Of a stretch of 64,000 nucleotides of DNA, positions 58,961 to 64,000 are shown piece by piece (the stretch's first letter is position 1; each line of letters begins with the position of its first letter). The notes below the pieces were generated by a model. That model worked only from the letters and a program-made list of their open reading frames with translations, did no database searches and was not told where the DNA came from. Source of the DNA: Ursus arctos (lineage: Eukaryota; Chordata; Mammalia; Carnivora; Ursidae); NCBI RefSeq assembly GCF_023065955.2, contig NW_026623008.1, positions 20,146,001-20,210,000 of the forward strand, read 5' to 3'. Made by a program: the position numbers and the translations under genes.

Positions 58961-59198
58961 GTGAACTGGGGCCTCTGGGAACCCATTCCTTCAAGTACCC
59001 CTTTCATTCCCTGCACTGGGGCACTCTGAGAACTAACTGGACTAACTAACAGCTCTTGAGCAGCGGGAATATCCTGAAACATGTCTTTTCTCTCTTAGGC
59101 AACAGTTACAGCACTCTACAAATCAGCTTGCCAAGGAAACAAATGAATTACTGAAGGAATTAGGGTCCTTGCCTCTTCCCTTATCTGCTTCAGAACAG
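44313..59198 (+). CDS. STX12: STX12 (syntaxin-12), 5' part, residues 1-96
   Basis: Join of 44313-44430, 57491-57560 and 59099-59198, which is 288 nt and continues past the window edge. Syntaxin-12 (also called syntaxin-13) is an endosomal Q-SNARE of about 276 residues that drives recycling-endosome fusion. Only the N-terminal segment and the first part of the Habc regulatory bundle are encoded here; the SNARE motif and C-terminal membrane anchor are downstream and not seen. The protein starts MSYGPLDMYRNPG, then LRDFNSIIQTCSGNIQRIS, QIKNLMSQLGTKQD, and STNQLAKETNELLKELG, with helix-forming heptads. Exon joins are at Thr40 (phase 1), Leu63 (phase 2) and after Gln96 (phase 0), all with GT/AG introns. 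I searched 59199-64000 by eye for exon 4 and did not find it. Confidence 0.95.
44601..45779. other. STX12 intron 1, 5' part
   Basis: Leaves the CpG island near 44640. Possible MIR fragment at about 45140-45235 (ACAGAGAGGCTCAGGGACTT). No other exon seen. Confidence 0.4.
45780..46520 (-). repeat. L2 LINE fragment, minus, split by a SINE
   Basis: GGAAGGCATTGTGGCATTTG, GAACAAGGCATGGTAGTGGG and AACATGAAGGGCTTTAAGTG are the complement of the L2 3' ORF region; it resumes after the SINE at 46417. Confidence 0.55.
46220..46415 (-). repeat. SINEC, minus, inside L2
   Basis: Poly-T, GATTTTATTTATTTATTTGA, end GAGCCACTCAGATGTCCC. TGGATTTAGT occurs on both sides. Confidence 0.9.
46597..46772 (-). repeat. 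MIR, minus
   Basis: CATTTGAGTACCTACTGTGT, GTGCTTTATATGCATTATCT and ATGAATTAGGAAACAGGCTG: complement of the MIR 3' half. Confidence 0.75.
46773..46799 (+). repeat. SINEC head only, plus (27 nt)
   Basis: GGTGCCTGGGTGGCTCAGTC is an unmistakable SINE head that stops after about 25 nt and joins unrelated DNA. Confidence 0.75.
47387..47583 (-). repeat. SINEC1_AMe-like SINE, minus
   Basis: GATTTTATTTATTTATTTGA, near-consensus body, end GGCGCCCC. Target TGCCATGGTTTTTT at 47373-47386 and 47584-47597. Confidence 0.95.
47690..48240 (+). repeat. L2 LINE, plus, split by a short SINE
   Basis: CTGTTTGATTATACCACTTG, CATCTTAACCCAGATTAGCC and GTGCTTAAATCCTGTCCC resemble the L2 3' region. Confidence 0.5.
47902..48014 (-). 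repeat. Short-type SINEC, minus
   Basis: AAGCAATCTTTATGCCCAGT, GGGGCTCAAACCTACAACCC, end GAGCCAGACAGGCACCCC. Confidence 0.82.
48240..48668 (+). repeat. MIR, plus, split by a SINE
   Basis: GAGCATGGGCTTTAGGGTCA, ACTTTGGGCAGGTTATTATT and TCTATCTGTAAAATGAATAG, then after the SINE GTGACTGGCACATAATAGAC. Confidence 0.75.
48389..48588 (-). repeat. Older SINEC, minus, inside MIR
   Basis: Poly-T, GATTTATTCACGTATCAGAG, GAGAATCTCAAGTAGACTCC, end CATCCAGGCGCCCC. ATGAATAGATTT / ATGAGTAGAATT flank it. Confidence 0.9.
48692..48938 (+). repeat. MIR, plus, nearly full length
   Basis: CAGGAGTCAGACTACCTGGG, CTCAATTTCCTCATTTGTAG, CTTCATAGGGTTGTGAGAAT and TGCTTAAAACAATGCCTGC. Follows another MIR in the same orientation. 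Confidence 0.85.
49055..49188 (+). repeat. L2 3' end, plus
   Basis: GTAGCTCCAGTGCCTGGCAC and TTGGCATTCAATATGTACTT are the usual L2 3' end words. Confidence 0.6.
49208..49540 (-). repeat. MIR, minus, split by a SINE
   Basis: TGAGTTCTTTTATGTGCCAG, GTGAGGAAACTGAGGCACAG and GAGATCATAAAGCTAAG; resumes after the SINE with AAGTGGTAGAACCAGGAA. Confidence 0.82.
49393..49490 (+). repeat. Short-type SINEC, plus, inside MIR
   Basis: GGGGCACCTGGCTGGGTCAG, TGTTGTGAGTCCAAACCCC and GGTATAGAGCTTACTAAAAG. Perfect 16-nt target AGATCATAAAGCTAAG at 49377-49392 and 49491-49506. Confidence 0.93.
49626..49823 (-). repeat. SINEC1_AMe-like SINE, minus
   Basis: GATTTTATTTATTTATGTGA, young body, end CACCCAGGCGCCCC. 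Target TAGTGCTCATGTTT at 49612-49625 and 49824-49837. Confidence 0.95.
50103..50288 (+). repeat. Older SINEC, plus
   Basis: GGGCGCCTGGGTGGCTCGTC head and AAGTAAATAAGTAAAATC tail. 19-nt target with two mismatches at 50084-50102 and 50289-50307 (GGTTCATTTGGAGATTCAG / GGTCCATTTGGATATTCAG). Confidence 0.92.
50308..51290. other. STX12 intron 1, unique-looking
   Basis: No exon-like or repeat signal recognised over about 1 kb. Confidence 0.4.
51297..51625 (-). repeat. Short-type SINEC, minus, split by a younger SINE
   Basis: AGTAATCTCTACACCCAACG, GAACTTACAACCCTGAGATC, then resumes after the insert with CTTCCAACTGAGCCAGCCAG. Confidence 0.85.
51381..51585 (+). repeat. SINEC, plus, nested in a SINEC
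   Basis: GGGGTGCCTCAGTGGCTCAG head and AAATAAATAAATAAAATC tail. Target AAGAGTTGCATGCT (51367-51380) / AAGAGTCACATGCT (51586-51599), both copies being old SINE sequence. Confidence 0.93.
51804..51842. repeat. (TG)n microsatellite
   Basis: About 18 uninterrupted TG units in STX12 intron 1; likely length-variable. Confidence 0.97.
52230..52305 (+). repeat. Two-copy 38-nt tandem duplication
   Basis: TAGTGGTCAAGTGTGGCTTA and the following 18 nt are repeated directly (52230-52267, 52268-52305) with one C/T difference. Confidence 0.95.
52750..53395 (+). repeat. L2 LINE 3' region, plus, split by a SINE
   Basis: TGTGTCACCTTCTCAGAGAG, the 3' UTR AATGTTAGCTTCTTAAGAGC, and a terminal (TGAA)n tract at 53369-53393, as usual for L2 ends. 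Confidence 0.75.
53050..53244 (-). repeat. SINEC, minus, inside L2
   Basis: GATTTTATTTATTTATTTGA, GAGCAGGGAGCCCGATACGG, end CACCCAAGTGCCCC. Confidence 0.93.
53396..53505 (+). repeat. MIR fragment, plus
   Basis: GAGCCTCAGTGTGCCCATCT and GGGTTGTTGGGATCAAATAA. Confidence 0.6.
53535..54580 (-). repeat. LTR of an old mammalian endogenous retrovirus, minus, split by a SINE
   Basis: Complement of an LTR: TTTGCTAGAGCAGCTCACAT, ATTATCAATTTATTATAAGA, GTGGGTGGGGCTGAAAGTTCC and TGGTGACCAGCCCCGCCC, with the rest (AAAATTCCAGGGGTTTTAGG, ACACTGGGGACAGGGACCAA) after the SINE. I recognise the type but not its exact name. No internal viral genes are present. Confidence 0.6.
54193..54490 (+). repeat. SINEC, plus, with an expanded tail
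   Basis: GGGGCACCTGGGTGGCTCAG head; after AAATAAATAAATCTTAAAAA the tail repeats ATAAATCTTAAGGAAAAAA-like units until 54490. A GTGTGTGTG run is inside the body. Confidence 0.9.
55232..55424 (-). repeat. SINEC1_AMe-like SINE, minus
   Basis: GATTTTATTTATTTATTCGA, near-consensus body, end CACCCAGGCGCCC. Perfect 16-nt target GGTATTTAATAAATTT at 55216-55231 and 55425-55440. Confidence 0.95.
55462..55650 (-). repeat. Older SINEC, minus
   Basis: TAAGATTTGTGTATTTGTTT, GAGCCAAAATCAAGAGTTGC, end CCACCCAGGCGCCC. Target CTTTTTACTACTC (55449-55461) / CTTTTTATTACTC (55651-55663). Confidence 0.92.
56106..56333 (+). repeat. Older SINEC, plus
   Basis: GAGCGCCTGGGTGGTGTAGT head, ATGCATGCATGC inside, and AAATAAATAAATCTTTAAAA tail. 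AGCAAGCAA at 56094-56102 and 56334-56342. Confidence 0.9.
56785..57055 (+). repeat. MIR, plus
   Basis: GAGGCCTTGGAGTTCAATGT, ATCTCCTCATTGGCAAAATG, CTTCAGACTGTTGCTGTGAA and GAGGTGCTCAGTCAATGG. Full order with a small insertion. Confidence 0.75.
57491..57560 (+). CDS. STX12: STX12 coding exon 2
   Basis: 70 nt; completes Thr40, encodes AQIKNLMSQLGTKQDSSKLQ to residue 62 and two bases of Leu63. The acceptor is CTCTCCCCAG|CT and the donor CT|GTGAGT. Confidence 0.96.
57561..58821. other. STX12 intron 2, unique-looking
   Basis: No repeat recognised. Ends at the exon-like 33-nt segment at 58822-58854. Confidence 0.45.
58822..58854 (+). other. STX12: Candidate 33-nt cassette exon (unproven)
   Basis: Preceded by a CTGAT branch-like site (58794-58798), the pyrimidine tract TTTCTTTTCTCCCC and AAAG; followed by GAG|GTAGGT. 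Spliced between exons 2 and 3 it keeps the frame, has no stop and would add 11 residues after Leu63. Purely sequence-based; I do not know such an exon in STX12. Confidence 0.3.
58922..58959. repeat. 38-nt poly(T) run
   Basis: Uninterrupted T38 without a SINE or L1 body on either side; 140 nt upstream of STX12 exon 3. Confidence 0.97.
59099..59198 (+). CDS. STX12: STX12 coding exon 3
   Basis: 100 nt; completes Leu63 and encodes residues 64-96, starting QQLQHSTNQLAKET and ending PLPLSASEQ. The acceptor is TTCTCTCTTAG|G and the donor CAG|GTTGGT, phase 0. Confidence 0.96.
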
Positions 59199-59269
59199 GT
59201 TGGTATTTTCTGGTGTGTGTGTTTGTTTAATAGGAAAGGACTTTGTTTTAATGGGAAAGCAGTGTGTGA

Positions 59270-59440
59270 AACAAAAATAACTTGGCCTTTGGTGCTAGGT
59301 AGACCTTCTCTGACCCTCAGTTTCCTTATCTGTAAAATGGGGTTAGTGACTGTCGTGACAATAGAAAGAACGTACGCACCAGGTCTTGCAAAGTGCTCGG
59401 CGTTTAGTAGGTACTCAGTATCTGCTGCTGTTATTAATCA
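59270..59440 (+). repeat. MIR, plus
   Basis: GACCCTCAGTTTCCTTATCT, TGTAAAATGGGGTTAGTGAC and GTTTAGTAGGTACTCAGTAT. Confidence 0.8.
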
Positions 59441-60840
59441 TAACATACTAACATATTGATAAAATGAGTTGAACTGGTAAAGAATATCAGTGTTTGCATC
59501 TCTGGGATTAGGCCAGCAGCTTTATGTTTACAGGCTTGGTCCTAGTTTGTTTTGTAGTCAGTTTCTATAAATTTCAGTCAAATATTTTTGCTTTCTGTTC
59601 TGTGGTCGCTTCTGTATCCCATCATGAGTTATTCATAGGTCTCAGGTTGAGGAAATGGCCAGGGGAAAAGATTTCTCTTTTCAAGTTATTTTATTCAGTG
59701 GTCATTGAAATCCTTTAAAAACACACAATTTTTAACTGGAGTTCATTACTCCCTTAATGTTTTCTTCACACATTTCCTGAAGTCAGTGTACCTCCTCCTC
59801 TATTGTGGCTTGACCTGTTTTACTTATCATTCATGGTCTACCTCACATCCTCTCTCTTCCAGGAAAAAAAGACCTTCTCCATCTACCGTAGCCTACTGTG
59901 ATTCCATTTTTCTTTTAGCTTCTCTACCATTCCTGGGAGCACTTGACTTATTTTGCTTTTTGTTACTGAGATTTTTTCTGACGATGTCCTATGTCTGCTG
60001 GCTCTAAAGACAGAGCCTACAACTTCCCTATTCTGGGTTGTTTTTCATTCTGTGAGTTGTGGCAAGTTGGAACATGAAATAATTTTAGTGTGCTGTGATG
60101 ATCATTTAAAAAATAGTGTACAAATATCAGAATGTATACCATGTAATAAAGGGAACTATTATTACAGGAAGCTTTCATTTCATACGTGTGTGTGTATATG
60201 GTACTAGGTCAAGATGTCACATTCTTACTGCATGTCTCCATCAAAAAAGTTTGAAAACGCTAGTCTAACCCTTCCCTGGCAAGCTGTTTAATGAAGCAGA
60301 TGTTCAGTCTTTGGAGTTCTGGCGCCCCCTTGCACCAAAGAGAGGAACCAAGACTAGATGCTTTGTCCTGGTGCTACAAGGTAGCTCTGGTAAAAAGTAA
60401 TGTTAATGTAATCACCTTTGGTTGTCCACGTGTATGCTGTTGTTATTCATGCGGATATTTCACTTGGGGACCAGTTCTCCTTGCCCTCCAGTATCTCCAA
60501 TAAAAATCACCCCTTTCCTCCTCTTAGCTGGACACTTAGGGAATACATGCTTGTGGATGGTTTTAGTTAGTAATAAAAAAGGAGTCTAAGGGTCTTGATG
60601 AAACCAGTGTACTTAAAAAGTACTTAAGGGTTAACAGTAGCCTAAGCAAAAATAAATAGAAAGTTAAATCTGGTACCAAAAAAAAAAAAAAGAGAGAGAG
60701 AGAGAGGAGGAGGAGGATTTAATGTATTCCAAAATCGAATAGAAGTTATTTTTGGATCATGCATGCGATTGTTCCCTTCCATTATCTTGGATCATTAAAA
60801 ACATGAAATAGATCTACAAGTAATTCCTTGATCCCTTCCC
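59441..60840. other. STX12 intron 3, unique-looking
   Basis: No exon 4 found. Contains a CTCF-core-like site at 60321-60330 (minus strand AGGGGGCGCC) and an A14(GA)n(GGA)n tract at about 60678-60717. Confidence 0.4.
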
Positions 60841-61480
60841 CTGTTGTGCTGAATACCATTTGCCCTTTCGATTCTTTCTTCATCTAATCAGTCTTAGCAC
60901 CATCTTTTGCTGCTGTCCTGTATATCAGATCACATATCCTCCTTTCAGTCTTTTTTTACACTCATGTGCTATCATCAGTGATCTTGTTGCCAAATCCAGT
61001 GGGCTTTTTTTGAGCTTTTGTTCACTTTTCTGTCTCATTTGAAACAGCGCATCCCGTCTCTACTGAAATTATCTCCTTTCTATGATCCCCTTTCAGTGTG
61101 TCTCCCAACTCTGGTAACCCTTGCTGGCTTCTTTTCTCTTTCCCCAGCTGGAGTCTCAGCCTCCTTCTCTGACTCTCGGTCTTCCTAGAAATAGGCATGC
61201 CCCAAGGCTCTGCCATTGACCTCTCATTTTCTTAGTCTCTGCTTTCTCCCTCAGGAGGCTTACTTATTTTTATGAGCTCCATGTCACCTTTATGAACATG
61301 ACCTCCAGATCTTTTCCTGGCTCTAGCCCTTAACCTCTAAGGACTAGGCTTATATTGCCAATTCCTGCTCTAATATCTGTTCTTGAATATACTGCCTTCA
61401 TCTAAAATTAAAGTGTTGTCTTATACTGAATTCCTCCCATTTCACCCAAATCCCTTAACTAAGCTGATTGATAATACTGA
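60840..61480 (+). repeat. L2 LINE, plus
   Basis: AGGCATGCCCCAAGGCTCTG, ATTGACCTCTCATTTTCTTA, TTTTTATGAGCTCCATGTCA and ACATGACCTCCAGATCTTTT follow the order of the L2 RT region. Strongly diverged. Confidence 0.65.
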
Positions 61481-61552
61481 TTGTCATATAAAAAGTTTGT
61501 GCCTTTTGACCTAATATTCCCATTCATGAAAATTTGTCCTAAGGAAAAAAAT

Positions 61553-61772
61553 TGTAGTCTGGAGCCGGATTTCCTGTATTTAAATTCTACCCCTTCTACT
61601 TACTGACTGTGTGATCCTAGGCAAATTACTTAATTTCTTTGTGCCTTGGTATTCTGATCTGTAAAGTAGGGACTATAATATAGGTTGTTGTATAGATTAA
61701 AGTGAGTTATTATGTTAAAGTACTTATAACCATATTGGTACATGGTAAGCACTGTATTAATATTAGCAGTTA
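61553..61772 (+). repeat. MIR, plus, nearly full length
   Basis: TGGAGCCGGATTTCCTGTAT, ACTGTGTGATCCTAGGCAAA, GTGCCTTGGTATTCTGATCT and ACATGGTAAGCACTGTATTA. Confidence 0.85.
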
Positions 61773-61952
61773 TGGTGGGGCTCACATCAGCTTTATTTAT
61801 AATAGTTAAAACCTGAGAATAATTTAGAAGGAATGTTTACATAAAATTTACTAGATCAACTTGATAGAATATTATGTAACAAAGACCATAATTGTGAAGA
61901 GTATGATAACCTGGAAAATGTTTATGATATACTTAAAGATAGTATTTTTTGT

Positions 61953-62058
61953 GGGGCACCTGGCTGGCTTAGTTGGCGGAGCATGCAACTCTTGATCTCA
62001 AGGTTGTGAGTTCAAGCCCCACATTGAGCATGGAGCCTACTCAAAAAAAAAAAAAAAG
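61953..62058 (+). repeat. Short-type SINEC, plus
   Basis: GGGGCACCTGGCTGGCTTAG, CTCAAGGTTGTGAGTTCAAG, GGAGCCTACTCAAAAAAA. Confidence 0.85.
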
Positions 62059-62180
62059 ATGGTGTTTTTGGATAGTGAGATTAAGGAATGATGGTTTTTC
62101 CCTCTTATTGTTACAATGTTTATGTGAAAATTAAAAATCCCAGAAAAAATGGAAAAAGTTCCTCATGTAAATTTGCTCTC

Positions 62181-62380
62181 AGGGGTCACCTGGGTGGCTT
62201 CGTCGTTTAATGTCTGCCTTAGGCTCAGGTCATGATCTCAGAGTCCTCGATTGAGCCCCACATCAGGCTCCCTGCTCAGCAGGGAGTCTGCTTCTCCCTC
62301 TGCCCTTTACCGTGCTTGTGCTTGCTCGCTCTCTCTCTCTCTCTCTCAAATAAATAAATAAAACCTTAAAAAAATAAATA
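62181..62380 (+). repeat. SINEC, plus
   Basis: GGGGTCACCTGGGTGGCTTC head and AAATAAATAAATAAAACC tail. Preceded by TAAATTTGCTCTCAG. Confidence 0.92.
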
Positions 62381-62392
62381 AATTTGTTTTTA

Positions 62393-62590
62393 GGGTGCCT
62401 GGGTGGCTTAGTTGATTAAGCGTCTGCCTTTGTCTCAGATCATGATCCCAGGGTCCTGGGATTGAATCCCACATAGGGCTCCTTGCTCAGCGGGGAGTCT
62501 ACTTCTCCCTCTTCTTCTACCCCTCCCCCGTGCTCATGCACTCTCTCTCTCTCTCTCTCAAATAAATAAAATCTTTTTTAAAAATAAAAT
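62393..62590 (+). repeat. SINEC, plus
   Basis: AGGGTGCCTGGGTGGCTTAG head and AAATAAATAAAATC tail. AAATTTG precedes it and AAATTTGCATTCAG follows. Confidence 0.93.
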
Positions 62591-62649
62591 AAATTTGCAT
62601 TCAGTATTACCGTAATTCTCCCAGGTGTGATATTTGAGTCATTTCTTTG

Positions 62650-62819
62650 TTTAATTTTATTTTAGAGAGAAAGAGTGAGGGAGAACATGAGAGCAGCAGA
62701 GGGAGAAGCAGACTCCCCACTGAGCAGGGATCCTGATATGGGGCTCGATCCTGGAACTCTGGGATCATGACCTGAGCCAAAGGCAGACGCTTAACCGACT
62801 GAGCCACCCAGGGGCCGCT
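62650..62819 (-). repeat. SINEC, minus
   Basis: TTTAATTTTATTTTAGAGAG, GACTCCCCACTGAGCAGGGA, end CCACCCAGGGGCCGC. Flanked by TTTGAGTCATTTCTT / CTTGAATCATTCTT. Confidence 0.92.
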
Positions 62820-63545
62820 TGAATCATTCTTGACGTTAGCCCCCTTGTAGCCTTATAGGCCATCACTAAGTCAGAATGTTTCTTAAATTCATGTCTTTTG
62901 TGTTCCCATTACTGACACAATGTGCTCCTAATCTTTAACCTAGAATATTGCAATAGTCTTTTTGACATGTTTCTTTTCTCCATTCTATCCTGTACACCAT
63001 CACAGACTACTTTTTCTAAATTATCATTTTGTACCCATCATGTTTCCTGCTCAGAAATCTTTGTTGCTCTTTGTTCTTTAGGGATTGAATCCCAGACTCA
63101 TTAGCTTGGCATTTAAAACCAGGTCCGGTCAGTCCCTTCTCTGTCTTTCTAGTTCTCTCTTTTAGCTTTTAGCTATTCTCATGAAAAAAACTTTGGTTCC
63201 AGCCAAACTATCTCCTGATAGAGCCTCTTCAAATTTTTACTGGCAGGCCTTTGCTCAAACTGTTTTCTTACTTGGCTTTGTCTTACTCCTTCCATGTGCT
63301 TATTCAGACCGTTCTCTTCCTTCAGTGTCCACTTTCTCTTGGCCTTTTTGGCCACCTGAGTTCTTACTGATTATACCTGCCTCCAAAGTCCTGTAGCACT
63401 AATCGGATATAACAGTTATTCAGAATGATTTGTAACTTGTGTGTCTGTATCCCTTATCTATAAGTAGTTGGTAACTGTTTGAGGTCAGGGATGAGTTTTT
63501 ACTTCTCTGTTCTAAGCACATAGCAGGTGCTCTCATTATGTTTTT
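62820..63545 (+). repeat. L2 LINE 3' region, plus
   Basis: AGAATATTGCAATAGTCTTT, ACCATCACAGACTACTTTTT, GGCCTTTGCTCAAACTGTTT and TTGAGGTCAGGGATGAGTTT follow L2 sense order to its 3' end. Confidence 0.75.
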
Positions 63546-63758
63546 TGAGACATAGAATCAGTAAGCTTAGTAAAGATAGCCTGTAGTAGCTTTCAGGTTC
63601 TCAAAGATTTTAAACCTCACTACAGTATAAAGGAAAATGGTTCTGTAGTTTTCAGGGAAGCTATGAACTCAGTGTAGATGAATATTTTTAACATTTTAAC
63701 ATAATACAATCTCTTTTGGGGTTCAGTCTGAACCTAAAGTTATTTATTCTGCTTTTAG

Positions 63759-63814
63759 ATTCTCCAGGAAACCAAAATTCTCAATTGCAATTCCCTCTGT
63801 GATTACCTTACAAG
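63759..63814 (+). other. Exon-like 56-nt segment (unproven)
   Basis: Bounded by TTCTGCTTTTAG| and AAG|GTAAAT in STX12 intron 3. It does not encode syntaxin sequence and, if spliced after exon 3 (phase 0), would shift the frame. Confidence 0.2.
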
Positions 63815-64000
63815 GTAAATCACACACAGTTCCCAGGTTTGTCAGAATGAAAAAAGGAAAATTCAGACTTGGCCTATTGCATTAATGAGGGATTGGAGTT
63901 AGCAAAGAACACATTTATTAACTTAAGGAAGAGCCTCTAGTAATTTTTCTGGTTGGAAATAATGGGAATTAAAACCAAATTATTCATGGATAATATGAAA

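Noticed and set aside
59199..64000. STX12 exon 4 within the window
   Set aside because: No segment with flanking splice sites encodes the expected continuation of syntaxin-12. Intron 3 seems to run past the window edge.

Overview
This is a gene-sparse stretch of a carnivoran nuclear genome, most likely a bear or panda. Split exons with GT/AG borders, CpG-island promoters and a poly(A) signal show it is a vertebrate chromosome. More than 60 copies of the tRNA-Lys-derived carnivore SINE (SINEC/CAN-SINE) place it in Carnivora. Many young copies have the 'GGCACAGCGGTTAAGCG' head and a 'CCAGCGAGAGAGGGAACACAAGC' type body on the opposite strand, which I associate with the ursid SINEC1_AMe family; that family-level call is an inference.

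Two protein genes are present, both on the + strand and in the same order as human chromosome 1p35.3. (1) FAM76A is complete: nine coding exons from 11013 to 34218 give a 307-residue protein. It has a CpG-island promoter (about 10540-11300), a 2.2 kb 3' UTR and a poly(A) signal at 36406. (2) STX12 (syntaxin-12/13) starts in a second CpG island (about 43960-44600). Its first three coding exons (44313-44430, 57491-57560, 59099-59198; residues 1-96) are here, and the rest lies beyond the right edge.

Layout: 1-10540 is intergenic and repeat-rich, with L1, L2, MIR and MLT1 fossils and a Tigger1 DNA transposon remnant (about 4873-7697) whose transposase reads on the minus strand and is split by four SINEs. 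10540-36430 is FAM76A. 36430-43960 is the intergenic spacer with MLT1, nested L1s and a probable LTR. 43960-64000 is the STX12 promoter and its first introns, full of SINE, MIR, L2 and one LTR. No tRNA, rRNA, CRISPR or prokaryote-type system is present.

The most interesting observations are an unusually regular array of eight CxxC pairs in FAM76A; a 33-nt, frame-preserving, exon-like segment with good splice signals in STX12 intron 2; and several places where SINEs inserted repeatedly into the same short target, best shown by three identical 16-nt target copies at 16908, 17065 and 17289. All repeat-family names come from recognition by eye, without a library search.
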